A stretch of 64,000 nucleotides of DNA from Pyxicephalus adspersus (GCF_032062135.1 NC_092858.1:162915730-162979729), one strand, 5' to 3'; shown: positions 12,381 to 25,023, counted from the first letter of the stretch. Numbers and translations: made by a program. Notes: a model not told the origin generated them from the sequence alone.

Positions 12381-12569
12381 AATGAAGTCTAAAACATATA
12401 CACATGCCGTAGAATTAAAAATACTTTCATTGGAAATACCTGAACTCATTATTTGCATGGTGGAAAGTGTAATACTTTTGACTACAGAATGACCATCAGA
12501 CCCCTAGTTTTCTTTTATAAGCCATAAACGTCCACAAGGAGCATGTTTCAGTTTGCTTTATCTGAGAAA

Positions 12570-12795
12570 ACTAAGGCTGCATACACACTCCCAATTATTG
12601 TTGCTGGAAACGATCTTTCATGAGCGCCATTTAGCTCTTTGAAGAGGGGAAGGGGAGAACATGCAAGTGGCACCCTGCTGTGATCTCACATCTGTTGCGG
12701 CTTTTCGTCGTCTGTCATTCATGGATCAGTCAGGACGGTCAGTTGACCTCCTGTCACATTCTCATTCTCGCCCAACTGTTCTTACCTGGCGAGAA
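12570..12795 (+). mobile_element. MITE family D (TAAAGCTACATACACACG), copy 1, right end lost
   Basis: Starts CTAAGGCTGCATACACAC and carries GGAAACGATCTTTCATGAG, GGCACCCTGCTGTGATCTC and GGATCAGTCAGGACGGTCA, matching the longer copies at 39621-39955, 51419-51620 and 58580-58790. Confidence 0.65.
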
Positions 12796-14244
12796 TCATA
12801 TGAAAAATGTACATAATCCTATTGCTTCCTAACCCCCTAATATTAACAACATAATTCCAATAGATTATTGTTTTACAATGTACTGTATATTTATGAAACC
12901 AAGTTACACATTTGTTCTTCCATTTAGTACTCTTCTGAAACCATCTACTATATCTGCCAGATCCAGTTTCTGCGGAAGACTTTCACATATTTTTACAGCT
13001 CTTATCATAAGTCACAGCAGGACGCAGAGCAGGGCTCCCAGTTTTCTCTCTTTTCCTTCTATAGAAAGGTGGATATTAAAAGTTATAGCAGATGAAACAT
13101 AAATTTAAACCAATGATCACAGGACTGATATTTTGGACACGTTGCTGAGTGATTTAGAGATGTTTCCTTCTATGAAAACTAGATGGATTTCTAATATGAG
13201 TTCAGAGGTGAGAATGAGACCGATTTTATTTCCTCGACCGAAGTTCTAATAATGAACTGTGAGCCTTCTTGATGAACTGGGAGTTCTATAAGTGGTGAGA
13301 CAGGTGTCCTGAGGCTTCTGATTAATAAATCCTCCGGCAGCCAAAATGGATTGGGTTCTGGAAGAGACAGTGCAGCAGCATCTAAAACACTGATAGATAA
13401 ACTGATGTAGGGTTATTCAATAAAAAATCACTGAGGGGTTTCTGATAAAGAAGTTACATTTCGATTTTGTTTTTCAGCTTATTTCAGCTTATTTAAGCTG
13501 GCAAATTTATCCAACATTGGGAGTTTAAAATTACAATTAAAGGTCTCTATAAAGTGGAACTTTCATTGCTAGGTTTCCACTTTCATTGTGGAACCTTTGT
13601 TAGGTTTTTATTGCTAATATGTTTCCATATTTTCTTTCAGAACAGAATGTTGGCAAATTTCTAATGCTAAAGCTCAGTGCCAGGCCTTAACACAAACACA
13701 ATGGATTCCACACTTTTTTAGCTTCCGGCCAGTGGTATTTTATGCTTTTTTTTACTTACAATTTTCAGATATATCTTAAGAATAGTCACGTAATATGCTG
13801 GACCCCCAATGACCCTCTCCCAGTGATTTTGGATAATGCAGAGAATAACACAGACATGATGAGAGTGCCATTCCCTATACACTCTACACACTGTAGAGGA
13901 TACAATTGTCAGGGGCCAAGGCAAAATTGTTGTACCATTTTTATTTTAGAGGGAGCCACAGCATTATGTTGTGGGCTCAACTGTGGTCCCAATGTCTATC
14001 ACGATTGGGTGAGGTTAGGAGCTAACTTTTGATGCAGCATATCACAACACAGTTCCCACAAGTAACATGCAAGCTGCAATGTAAATCTGGTAATCTATGA
14101 TATGGTTTGCCACTTTGGGATGCACATAAGCAGTTTGCTATGTGTCCAGGAGCTGCCAACCCCTTGGGTGAAAGGGCCCTCATGCAACAAATTCAACCAT
14201 ATCATTATTTAGTTAACAAAACTGAAGCCAAAATGGAGAAGTCA
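12796..14244. other. No gene recognised
   Basis: Unique AT-rich sequence; a small GGAACTTTCATTG/CATTGTGGAACC inverted motif near 13555-13595. No supported gene. Confidence 0.3.
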
Positions 14245-15400
14245 TGTGTGAAAAGCTACATATACCCCATAATTCAATAGCTTGTAGGAACAACTTGAGC
14301 AGAAATAACTTGAAATAATCATTTTCTGTATGACTTTATCAGTCTCTGATATTGTTGAGAAGTTTTGGCCCAATCATCTTTACAACATTGATTCTGTTTA
14401 TTAGAGTTTTTGGGGTATTTGTTTATGCACAGCTCTTTTTAGGTTGTGCCCCGCATTTTGGGTTGAGGTCTGAACTTTGACTGGACCATTCTTTTTTGCT
14501 GGGGTGCTTGGGATCTTTGTTCTCTCGTATCACCCACTTTTGTCTACTCTTTAACTGTCGCACCAGTGACCTCACATTTGACTCTAGAATATTTTGGTGG
14601 AGGAGTTCATGGTCGACTCAATGACTGCAAGGTGCCCAGGTCCTGTGTCCGCACAAAAAGCCCAAATTATCACTGCTCTAACACTGTTCTTGACAGTTGG
14701 TAGTTGATGAGTTGTTTGTGCCATTATGCTGTCTTAGGGGTGTTGTGCATTATGGCCAAACATCTTCATTTAAGTCTCGTCTGTCCACAGGACATTGTTC
14801 CAAAACTCTTGTGATTTGTTCACATGCAAACTTGCAAACATAAGCCATGTTCTTTTTAGAGGCTTTCTCTTGGCAACCCTTCCAAACAAGCAATACTTGT
14901 TCACTATTTTTCTAACTGTGTGGTTATGCACTTTAACATGCTAAAACCTGTAGAGTCTGGTATGTTTTTCTTGTCTTTTTGGAATTTCTCTGTGATGTCT
15001 GTCTTTGGGGTGAATTTGCTAGGATGACTATTCCTGGAAAGACTAGCAGCTGCCCTAAATATTTTCCACTTGTGAATATTCTTTCTCACTGTTGATGTAT
15101 GATGGCTTTTAAATTGTTTGGAAGTGGCCCTCTAATCTTTCCTAGATTGATGCTGATGCTCACTGCTGATGCCTTTCTGCCTTGGAATTGTGTTAACACA
15201 CACCTGAATGCTCCAGACCAGAAAACTGTTTTTTTAGAGGTGGTAACACTTGCTATGCCACATGAATTATGTGCATTTGATAAGCATTACCTGGCTGCCA
15301 GATACCCTTATTAGTTATTTGTAAGTGGTAAGGGTGTACCTAATTTTTCACATACAGCTTCTGCATTTTCACCCTTTTTATAAATGAATAATACCACAGT
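14245..15400 (-). pseudogene. Tc1-like transposon, family 3, degenerate, transposase on minus strand
   Basis: Nearly the full span of a Tc1-like element read in reverse. Minus-strand frame 14904-15089 still shows an HTH region (IHKWKIFRAAA, HPSKFTPKTDI). Near 14755-14810 the minus strand reads NNVLWTDET then a stop (TAA at 14770-14772) then MKMFGHNA: the DET motif that carries the first catalytic Asp is kept, but the next codon, normally Lys, is a stop. The + strand also shows TCATGGTCGACTCAATGACT and the outer CACACACCTGAATGCTCCAG. Shorter than a complete 1.6 kb element because of internal deletions. Inactive. Confidence 0.8.
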
Positions 15401-16722
15401 GTCATATACCTCGATTACCCTCCAGAGTCATCAATGATATTCCATAACTGCAAAATAGTGAAGCCCAGAGCGTTATTTAATTTGCCAGGAATGTCAGCAC
15501 ATTCTATAATTCCTATGAGTTTGGAAAGGTGGCTAGTGACCATCAGATGCTCACATTGTAAACCACAATGGAAGGATAGAGACACTTTTGGGTATCTCTA
15601 TGATTAATACAATATATAGTGGAGTACCTGCACACCACGTTTCTTGTCTAAAGCAGTTTTATGAATCACATACAGGCAATGTTTTAAAGCCACAAATGTC
15701 CTCTATCAGGAAAAAGTGATGTGGTTGATAAAGAGAGAATTACTGTGCAGGCATAAGGCCAATGGCGAAAGGAAGTTATATAAATGTAAAAACATTTTCC
15801 AGGAGCAGGCTCTCTGCAACCTTTACCTACATTTTTGTCTACAACCCCTGTTTTTAAGTTGCTGCTCTTAATCGTCTTTTGAATGTTTCCTTCAAGTGGG
15901 CAAGGTATACTTGTTCCAAGCAGTCAGAGTCCAGTTGGCATCTCGTATCCGGCAGAGAATGCAGATAATCCCTACGGCTTTTCCTGTACAATGACATCAT
16001 CAGTAAGGCTGCGGGTAACTGCCAGACTTTTCTGAGTCATAGAATGTCTGTGAGTCAAAATGCGTTCCTTCAATTGCACACAGAAAGCCCAGATAATCTA
16101 CAAACAGGACATGATATGAAGGCAATCGCGTTACACTCATCAAAACATTTTAGCACCAAGAAGTCTTTAAATGACACAATTTGTCCTGCAACAGGGGGGC
16201 AGAGATACTTATTTTAAGAGCAGAATCCAAATCCATTGAGATTAAACAAACCGGTATCTGCTGTCTAATAACACAGCTGCTGTTTTCTTTCTATTTATTT
16301 TTTCTAATTCACCAGTATTTATAAACTTCTGAATTTTCCCACTTGGGAAGAATCATGCTGACAGATATATGTGTAGATTACGGGGGCGGCCAGAGAGCTG
16401 ATGACATCATTTAAAGGAAAAGCCATTTTTAAAACGAATGCCTTCCCTAAATATAGCCTAGTAAAATATGAGAGTGGGTGCATGCTGCTCAGGTTATAAA
16501 AGTACAGGAAATGCCAAGTAATGTTTTAGGCAAACAAAAAACATGGTGCTGTATATTGAGTCGACAAGATGGATGGGGGTTGTTTTACAGTTGGGGGAAA
16601 AGAAAAGCACAGACTTTGGTTACCAGCTCCATCAATCTTCTAATTTTTTGGTAGATCAAGAAAATAGGAATCTTGGATAGGTATAGAACTACACCCATGT
16701 TGTCTATACGGAGCCAGACAAT
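15401..16722. other. Unique block with clustered GATA, AP-1-like and MEF2-like motifs
   Basis: No repeat or gene recognised. Sites visible: TTGATAAAGAG (15728), AGATAATCC (15962), TGACATCAT (15990 and again near 16401), TGAGTCA (16034 and 16052), AGATAATCT (16092) and a perfect MEF2 consensus CTAAATATAG at 16447-16456. Such clustering in unique DNA may mark an enhancer, but short motifs occur by chance. Function unproven. Confidence 0.2.
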
Positions 16723-16800
16723 GGGCTAAATTTATTAAAGTGCTCCAAGATTGGGGAAGTTAGATTCATGGGTGAACCTGGTTGATCCAGCAATGGCTTA
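16723..16800. mobile_element. Foldback MITE family A, left half only
   Basis: GGGCTAAATTTATTAAAGTG, then CTCCAAGATTGGGGAAG and CCTGGTTGATCCAGCAA, matching the left half of the element at 208-404. The right half is absent. Confidence 0.6.
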
Positions 16801-17934
16801 TACCCAGCTCTGTATAAATAAAGTGTCACCAAAGTCATATTTCTTTCATGTCCTAATGGCTTTCTTCAGCTTTATTCCCTCACCAAGGCTAGACATTGTT
16901 GAAGCTGTATTTTAGCCCATTTCAAGCCTGCAGTCAGTGTTGTCTTCCTCTTTTTTGCACATGAATACACACATTTTATATGATGTCATTTTTTGGTTTG
17001 CCAGCTTTATTCTAGGTGCTTTTTATTATTCTTTAGTGAAACACCACCAGAGAGAGTGAAAGTGCAGCATTAGCAAAAAATAAATCATTTTTATCATTCA
17101 TATCATAGGAGATTAATAACGTAAGTGAAAATCCGCAGTCTTTAAAAGGGAAAATTATTTATCTGATATGACTTTCTAAAGAATAAGGGAAAGGAAGGAA
17201 GATGATAATATGGGGCGAGTAGGGGGATTCCCAACCCAAGGGGAAGGGGATATTTCATATGAGCTTGGTGTGACATAAGAAAGTGACATCTCCGGTCCTT
17301 ATCATTCTTCCTTTGCCTCCAGGACAGGAAATCTTTGTAATCTGATGTCATTGGGTTGTGCTATCAGGCAGTGTGCTGAATGGCTTCTCACTATGTTCAG
17401 CTGTGCCCTGGAGAACCCTGGCATTGGAGAGAGGAGATGTAAGGACAAACAAGACATGTTATAGCTTGAGAATGATATCACCAGCATACTGTCATTTTAG
17501 ATAATGTGCACCTGTGAAAAATAATAAGATAGGAAAAACTAAAAGCAGATGAATAACAGTTACAGCTTAGTCACAAAAACTGCTAACTTTCTTCTGGAGT
17601 TAAATCTGAAGTTGAATCTGCTTATATTCTTCTTCCTCAATGCCTTCTTTTGTCCACATGTCAATATACTGATTACATTTTCAAATAAAACTTTTACTTT
17701 AGTACATACTTTATTGAAGAGCCTTATAGATACTTTATGGCAGGCACAGAATGTTTGAGAGGTCAGTAGGGATGTACATGGCTTCCCGAACCTATCATGG
17801 CACCCTGCCTCGGTTATTCTCCGAAGAGCCTTCAGCCAGAGGAGCGAGCATTGCTAGGTAGGCTGCATTTGTATAAAGATTGCATATGTCCACATGTGAT
17901 GTCCGCAAAAGAGCACTGAAAAACCAATCTTTTT
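16801..17934. other. No gene or clear repeat recognised
   Basis: Unique AT-rich DNA. Short frames near 17142-17758 have no recognisable features. Confidence 0.3.
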
Positions 17935-18174
17935 AAACTTGTCTACCCATCTTCTTCTGTCTCCTAAACCCTCACTTCTTCCCACCGATCCATATCCCCC
18001 CTCCTATTGTGATCCCCACCTCTTAGATTATAAGCACTTTGGGACAGGGTATTCTCCTCCTCCTTTGTCACTGTCTGTATTTGTCTGTCATTTACAACTC
18101 CTATTTAATGTACAGCACTGTGAATTATGTTGGCGATATATTAAGCCTGTTTAATAATAATAATAATAATAATT
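17935..18174 (+). repeat. LINE/SINE 3' tail with (TAA)n
   Basis: Contains TTAGATTATAAGCACTTTGG, CTGTCTGTATTTGTCTGTCA, TGTACAGCACTG and GTTGGCGATATATTAAGC, ending in TAATAATAATAATAATAA (18151-18174). The same tail, reversed, occurs at 33405-33535. Tails of this kind terminate L2-like retroposons and SINEs that use them. The short frame at 17939 lies inside and is not a gene. Confidence 0.55.
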
Positions 18175-21118
18175 ATATTGCTGAGCCTCTATGATCCAAT
18201 AAATGAAAATGGCAGGCCAGTGATAGAAAGTCTTGGGAAGAAAAATGCTAGGTGATGCTGGATGTCCTCAAGCTGGGAAATAAAGTGGACTTCAACTTGC
18301 TGAAGCTTCTAATGTACAATATGAGAAGCTTGCAGTGTTCAGTGTGGAATTTCAGTATAGGGGAGAAGCCCATACAACGGTCTTAGTGCAGACGATTATC
18401 AAACGACTGTACCTTACACCTATATTTATTGTGCATTAAAGCGTGCCATCTTGTGCATTGTAGTTCCATTCTTTCCGAGATGCACAAATAAGGGGGGCGA
18501 TGGACCTGAAATACCTTTTCTAAATTGGATCACCTTTCATCCCTTAAGGCCTTATACTTCCCACTAGGTCTTCCCTCCTGGTGACCAATGTTGTGCAGTC
18601 TATACAACAAAAGATGAAAACTTTCCAAGCCAGCCAAGAAGCCATATGTGCATAGGTGGACAAGGTCCATTTCTTCTTTTGGGAAAGGTTATTTATCATT
18701 AAGTCACAGAGTGAATGCTATAATGTCACGCTTTTGAACTGCATACTGTCCCAGGCTGGTGACTTAATGAAATGTCGCCAGATAACCATAGTGAATTAGC
18801 GTTCACCATGCAAAGGTCACCAGTGGCAGCTTTCATGTTCTTTCTTATTACTGATTGATATCTCAGGATAAGCCTTAAAGGTTAGGCTGTACTGTTGTGT
18901 TAAGAGACAAGTTTAAAAACTTAAAAAGGTTACCAGGTGTTTTTACATTAATATATATGTGGTGTTGGCTTTGTTCCTAACTACCCTCAGGAAAAAAGAT
19001 ATCTATTAATGTTTACACAAGATGAAGTACCCTCATTTTCATTTTATTCCTCAACATACATATTGACTAGGTGTTGGTGGCCATTCTCTTGCTGTTCTAC
19101 TGACATCCACCCAGCCCTTCCTAACTGCAGTCCTGGACCTCAGATTACTAATTGTGATAAGATGAATGCCCTTCTGTGGATCTCCCTGGGGGAATTAAAA
19201 CATATTAAAAAAGTGGAAACTTTTTGTGCAGTTGCACTTCAAACTTTTTACAGTATATCTATTCTACAATTTGCCCTTCCATGTGACTAGTTTACCCCAG
19301 AAAATATAAAATTGCATTAATACCTATTAAAAAATTCCTGGTGCCTTAATATGGCGGCTTAATCACATCCCACTTTCTAATGTTTATTAGAAAATGTTTA
19401 TTATTCACACAAGATGATGCCTTGGGTGAGAATCTGTCTTGTGTACAGTAGTCCCCCAACGTTGTTCATTGATCTGCCATGGCCATCAGGAATGACCACT
19501 ATGCATGTCAATGTAGAAGATCTGCAATGGTGGACCAATGAACGTTGATCCGCAATGACCACTATGCATATCAATTGATCAGAACACAGCAGGTTGCCAC
19601 TTAATTGTTTCCTACCCTCTCTATAGAACAGAATGTGTACAGCACTCCAATATCCTCCCCAGACATTTGTTTAAGCTGGGTCGGAAAAAGCTCTAAGCGG
19701 ATGGTGGCCTGTATATTGTGACCCAACTTTTCAGTAACCACCTGACTGTTTTGGGGGCTGAGTGGCAATCATTTGTTCCTCTGTTACTGAAAACTTTCAT
19801 GATTGTTTCCAAAACTCGTACCTGTGTACATAGCCTAAGGGTAACACATGTAGATATCAACAATCCTGTGGGTAAATTGGGGTTCAGCTACTACATATAT
19901 GCTGCCATGTTTAGGAACTAGAAAAGAAGATTACAAAATTGATACAATTTTCCATATTTTGGTGCCAACAATTACCTGATGCCATCATCAAATATGAATG
20001 TTGGCACCAAAAGATGAGTGGGAACACAGCTATGAACTATGGTAGGTCAATTTTGTTTATAGACTTCCAAGAAAAGGTGAGAACCTATTATCCTATTTAG
20101 GCCATGCATGTCAACCTATATGAAAAGTCCATTATCAGCTAAAGAATATTAGGAGAGGGTGTTGGTTTTTATAGCTTCTTAATAACTTCTTGTGTGCTAA
20201 TAGGTTTTGTTTGTTGCTGTTGCTAAGTAAGAATATATTCATTACAACACATTTTGTACATTGTTGTGCAATAAAAGATCAGACACAGGGTAAATGATAC
20301 CCAGCAGAGAAGACAACAATATGAGCAAGAAACCCAAGTCACATTCTAAATATATACATTATGACACTAACTATGCAAATAAACAACATACCAGGGTTGT
20401 TGCAGGAATTCCCTCAGTTCCAGTTTACAGTCATTCCGTATACCAGTTCTGGGATCTTCTCTCTTCACTCAATTCATTATTTATTCAAGGGATGATCAGC
20501 GGATGAATGCATAGGTTGTTAATTGGTTATTCTGCAGATGAAACAGAAATCATCGAACTAAGCACAACTAGTTTATGTAAAATGTAACCCAAAGCAAACA
20601 TGAAAACCTACATTATTGGATCATTTGCCATATTGCTAAAATTCTGGATTTTCTATTCCTCAGTTGAGAATTCAGTTCTTTTATATATATTTATCCCATA
20701 TGGCCTTTTGGATGACAGTTATTCCATCGTTTTCAAATATATATACATATAATATTATGATGATGATGATACAATAATATGATACATTCAAAGCAGACCA
20801 ATCATCACATTTTTTACTTTAATACCCTTTTAATATAGGGTAAAATGTGTTTTTTTAAACTGTTTTTGTACACTTGAAGGGAAGAACCCTCCCCATCTGT
20901 CTTAACCACTATGATAAAGACTGAATGGGAAACCCAGAGCCTCCTGGTATATGTTATGTATGTATCCCAGGAGGCTGCTCCTTCTGCACATGCTTGAGAT
21001 CGGGCATAAGTCATAAGGGGGTTTCCACTAATGTAAAAAAAAAAGTGGAAAAAATGTAGAAATGATTGGCACTTTTTTTTTACATTCCCAGAAAGCGCAA
21101 AATCTGATCTGTGCAAAG
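18175..21118. other. No gene recognised; scattered fragments of older repeats
   Basis: Mostly unique AT-rich DNA. A segment near 19440-19570 contains an imperfect direct repeat: GACCACTATGCAT occurs at about 19494 and 19557, each beside a GATC-containing stretch. Frames of up to 107 codons (20814-21137, minus) include poly-F/poly-K runs from homopolymers and are not credible. Confidence 0.3.
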
Positions 21119-21245
21119 CAACAATCAAAAAAAGCATTTCTTAAAATGAAACAAGTTTTTTTTTTAAGGGGGATTCTATAAAAAAAATGTTGCTTTAACC
21201 TATAAACTGCTTCAGTCTTAGAAATAGGAATGGGCTATTCACAGG
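21119..21245 (+). repeat. Local direct duplication, copy 1
   Basis: A 127-base unit running from CAACAATCAAAAAAAGC to TGGGCTATTCACAGG. It recurs almost unchanged at 22707-22847. The distance between copies is about 1.6 kb. Confidence 0.95.
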
Positions 21246-21437
21246 AAGAAGAATCTGAAAGCCCCGTGTTGAGCCCGCACTAAAACAAAGAGAGAAGATG
21301 GGACAGCGGAAGACCATTTGGATTAGGATCGTAGAGGGACTATTGGCTTTCTACCTGTAAAGGTGTTTTTTTTTTTTTTTACTTATAGTTCCTCTTCAAC
21401 CATTTTATCTCAAACTCATTTCATAATTCTTTTTTTT

Positions 21438-22132
21438 ACTTAAAGTGGAACCACTTTAAAAAATTGATGATCAGGGAGGTCAGAACAAAGGGTCAGAAAG
21501 GGCAGGCCATGTAATAAGTGTTCTTATCTGCCTGACTAGCTGTTACATTTTCTATGTTGGCAGGGATACCCAATAATCCAAGCACAAATTAAGTCATCCT
21601 AGCATGGCAAATAAAGATGACAGAAAATTGCATCCAGGAAAAGAAGCAGGAAAAAATGGTGGCCCCCTTCCATGGAACAGGGAAAGGTAAATATAGCAGA
21701 ACTAAACTAAACAAAAAAAAAAAAACCCTTACCTTTACTTTTGCCGATTTCTCAATCCCTCCAGAGCCTTTCTGGATTGGCACAGGGTGCCACCATCTTT
21801 TTTATTCTTCCAGCATCTGCTAGCCTGCCGTAAATGGGAAAAAAGAGTGCCGATCTCACTGAGCCTGTGTGAGATCGCCATTTTCCCCCCCATTGCATAC
21901 GCAAAAGGAGCAGCCAGAACTTCTGGTGATACATGACATATGTATCTCATGAGGCTTTGTGTCTCAGCGATAAAGATATAAGGGGAGGGGCTTCACCTTT
22001 TTTTTTTTTTTTTTTTTTTAAAGGTTTTAAATTCCTGCCTTTTAAAAAAAAGAAGGCAATTTTACCTTACGCTAAAAAGTTGTTGACCCTTTTATGCAAA
22101 GTAAAAAATTTTAGTTTCGGTCCACTTTAAGT
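21438..22132. mobile_element. Candidate MITE with ACTTAAAGTGGAACC ends
   Basis: Ends ACTTAAAGTGGA at 21438 and TCCACTTTAAGT at 22121-22132 are inverted. The body holds CTTTACTTTTGCCG, CTTTCTGG and a long poly(T) run (21998-22019). A related end (CTTAAAGCGGAACC) is seen at 45258. Boundaries are tentative. The frames within it (21589-22130) are not genes. Confidence 0.5.
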
Positions 22133-22706
22133 AAAGTCTCCAGCAATGTGAATTTACTGAACTAATAACAATAAATGCCTAAACTCCACTTTTGTTAAAA
22201 TGTATATTTGTTGATATTTTCAGACCCTTCTTGATGTCCGTAATGTATTTTTGACCCTTTTTAAAATTAAAATGCTATAAAAAAATGTACATTTATAATT
22301 GCTACATAACCCATTTAGCAGTTTAATATTATTAAAAATGACATTTCTATTTTAAACTGCAGCTATTTATGATTTTATATGCCAAACAACAAATTTGAAA
22401 TGTCGCTTTGTAAAAATGACAGTAGGTGGTGTTCTGTACATTGCATGAACAGAACTGTACATCTGACACCCTACTGATTGGAATAGCAGTCATTACTACA
22501 TTATTATGTATTTATATAGTGCTGACATATATTGCAGCCCTTTACATGGTCAATAATCTTGTTGTCATGTTGCAAAAATTCTAAGCCTTCCATACCTAAA
22601 AAAGAGTAGGATAATTTTGTTGTGTCTTCGTTAGGGGGGATTTCCCTTTACTTCCAGTCCTAGTGACATAATAGGAAGAGAAATGAAGTTTTCTCAACAG
22701 GGGTTC

Positions 22707-22847
22707 CAACAATCAAAAAAAGCATTTCTTAAAATGAAACAAGTTTTTTCATTTCTTAAAATGAAACAAGGGGGATTCTATAAAAAAAATGTTGCTTTAA
22801 CCTATAAACTGCTTCAGTCTTAGAAATAGGAATGGGCTATTCACAGG
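22707..22847 (+). repeat. Local direct duplication, copy 2, with internal tandem
   Basis: Repeats 21119-21245 almost base for base, but with 14 extra bases: CATTTCTTAAAATGAAACAA occurs twice in a row, joined by TTTTTT. Suggests a template-switching event, or an assembly fault. Confidence 0.95.
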
Positions 22848-23081
22848 GAAGCTTAATCTTTGCTACGAGTGGGCACTGTGGCCTTTGCTAAGCAGTATGC
22901 ATCACATATTCATTATGACATCGGTGATAGACATGGTGATCACATGAATACATAAATCTCTAATGTGATGAGAAATTATAGGTCCAACCATAAAAAATAT
23001 GGGCCAGAAGCATAAATCTTAGATGTTTATAGTCAGAAAATAGATGGAGGAGTATCTGGTAAGTAGGGTAATGGTCTATGC

Positions 23082-23705
23082 CAGGGGTCTGCAACCTGCG
23101 GCTCCGGAGCCACATGCGGCTCTTCAGCCTCCTTGTTGTGGCTCCCTTCGGCTGCCGCGGGGAGATCTCTGATGGGGGATCCCCTTCCTCCCAAGACACT
23201 GCGGAGGAGGGGGATTCCCTATCCGGTGTTCTAATGAAAAAAATCTACCAGTGAAATAAATCTACCACGGGGCGTGTACAAATGGGTGTGTACAATGACA
23301 TCCCCCTCCTTTGAACCCCAATTCCTCTGGAATGGGGAGATGTACAAAACCAAAAATGTAGGTGCAAGTGGGGGACACCTGTGACTAACACCCCCTAAAA
23401 TTAAATTGTTAGGCTATCATCAGAACATAAAGAACTCTGCCCATCAAAAAAATCTACCCTGTTACGTTAGAAGCGTCCAGCTAATGTAACAGGATGATAC
23501 GTTAGAAGCTGGAGGCTTCTAGGGGCATAGTTCAGTGTTTAATTTATTTCAAAGTAGGCCTACACATGCACACTTGTTGTAACAGGTAAAATTAAAAAAA
23601 TATTAAAACTTTTAAAAGCTTATAAACTGTGTTATGTTTTGCGGCTCCAGACTGTGGAAGAGGAGGCAAAATGGCTCTTTTGATAGTAAAGGTTGCTGAC
23701 CCCTG
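23082..23705. mobile_element. hAT element with CAGGGGTCTGCAACCTGCGG end, perfect 8-bp duplication
   Basis: 624 bases bounded by CAGGGGTCTGCAACC and GGTTGCTGACCCCTG, flanked by identical GTCTATGC at 23074-23081 and 23706-23713. Subterminal GCGGCTCCGGAGCC and GCGGCTCCAGACTGTGG are typical of a widespread vertebrate hAT family. No transposase inside, so non-autonomous. Confidence 0.93.
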
Positions 23706-23713
23706 GTCTATGC

Positions 23714-23985
23714 CATTGTTTCTCTACCAAGGTTCCTCCAGAGGTTGATAGGGGTTCCTTGAGCAATGAGCATTTCGGACCTCTGGGGACAGGTTAAGTG
23801 CCAATAATCTTTTTGGCTATCCATGAAGGTGGCATTCTTCTGGGCCAACAATGTAAGAGACATTCTTCCCATTGACCACCACACTAATATACTGTGTACT
23901 GTGATCTAATAATTATGGTAGGGGTTCCCTAAGATTCATAAGTTATTTCAAAGGGTTCCCCCATGTTAAAAAGCTTAAAAAAGGC
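23714..23985 (+). mobile_element. hAT-like MITE family C, copy 2
   Basis: Begins CATTGTTTCTCTACCAAGG immediately after the target duplication of the preceding hAT, followed by TTCCTCCAGAGGTTGATAGG, GGTGGCATTCTTCTGGGCC and AAAGGGTTCCCCCATGTTAA. Ends without a clear right terminal repeat. Confidence 0.75.
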
Positions 23986-24687
23986 TGGCATGTGACAAGA
24001 CTATTCAACTTCATCTCTCTAGGGCTACTTAAGGGCCAGAATTTTCAAATAACTTGAGTATTTTCTGTCGCTATAAACCACACTTTACCAAACATACTGT
24101 CTGGCAGGAAAATACTTAAAATCATGGCCTTCAGGGACTGAAGTTGGACAGCTCTGATCTGCGCACTTAATCCCCAATTTTAGAAATTGTTCATCATCTT
24201 TTTAGCAGATGCATTTTCTTGCAAAAAGAAAATACCTTTCCACAGCTTCCCTCTCTGCTTCCTTTATTCAACACAGCAAGTTAGAGTAATATTCTACATT
24301 CCCTTTCTGAAGTCATCAATTTAGACTTCTCATCCAAAAACATAAGTGGCCATGACATTACTGCTGAGTTTTGGGTTCCAGGTTTCTTCTTCTGTGGAGA
24401 ACACAACTGTTGCCATTACAAGGACTGCTATTTGGTCACCAGATCATAGCGGCACATCTGTTTTATCAATGGTTATGAGACATTTCAAATCCTCAATTAG
24501 CTTGGAGGTGACACTTGATATAATTTCTTGTTGGCATGTAAACAGTTAAGTGGCTTCCACACACCTAACTTCTCCTGAATTATAAAATAAAAGTGTTCCC
24601 TGGACATCTCCAGCGTCTCAGCAGATTGTATAACCAATATTTGTTGATTTGACTAAATCATGCCATGAACATAATCAATAACACAAT

Positions 24688-24911
24688 GGACCTGGTTTAT
24701 GAAGGGCTCCAAGACTAGAGATGATAGACTATCATAGAAAAACCTGGCGGATCCAGCAAACCTACAAGTGATGTCCTCTATGATGGACAACATTTGCCAA
24801 CTAATAGAAAAGGATTTTAAAAAAATCCAATCAAGGTTTGCTGGTCCACCCAGGTTCTCTCATGATAGCCTATCTTCTCCAGTCTTGGAGAGCTTTAAAA
24901 AGATCAGGTCT
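24688..24911. mobile_element. Foldback MITE family A, copy 3
   Basis: Starts GGACCTGGTTTATGAAGG and ends GCTTTAAAAAGATCAGGTCT, with CTGGCGGATCCAGCAAACCT inside pairing with AGGTTTGCTGGTCCACC. Flanked by AAT on both sides, a possible 3-base duplication. Confidence 0.75.
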
Positions 24912-25023
24912 AATGGTTGACATTGTTGATGGCCAACCAGATCTTGCTGCCTCTTCAATTTCAAAACTCTGTGCTGAAAAATGTAATTTCTTCACAGATG
25001 AGTATGACAGGCATTTATCGCTG

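Noticed and set aside
20814..21137. 107-codon minus-strand frame
   Set aside because: Homopolymer runs produce FHFFFY and KKK stretches; no domain, and it overlaps the duplicated segment.
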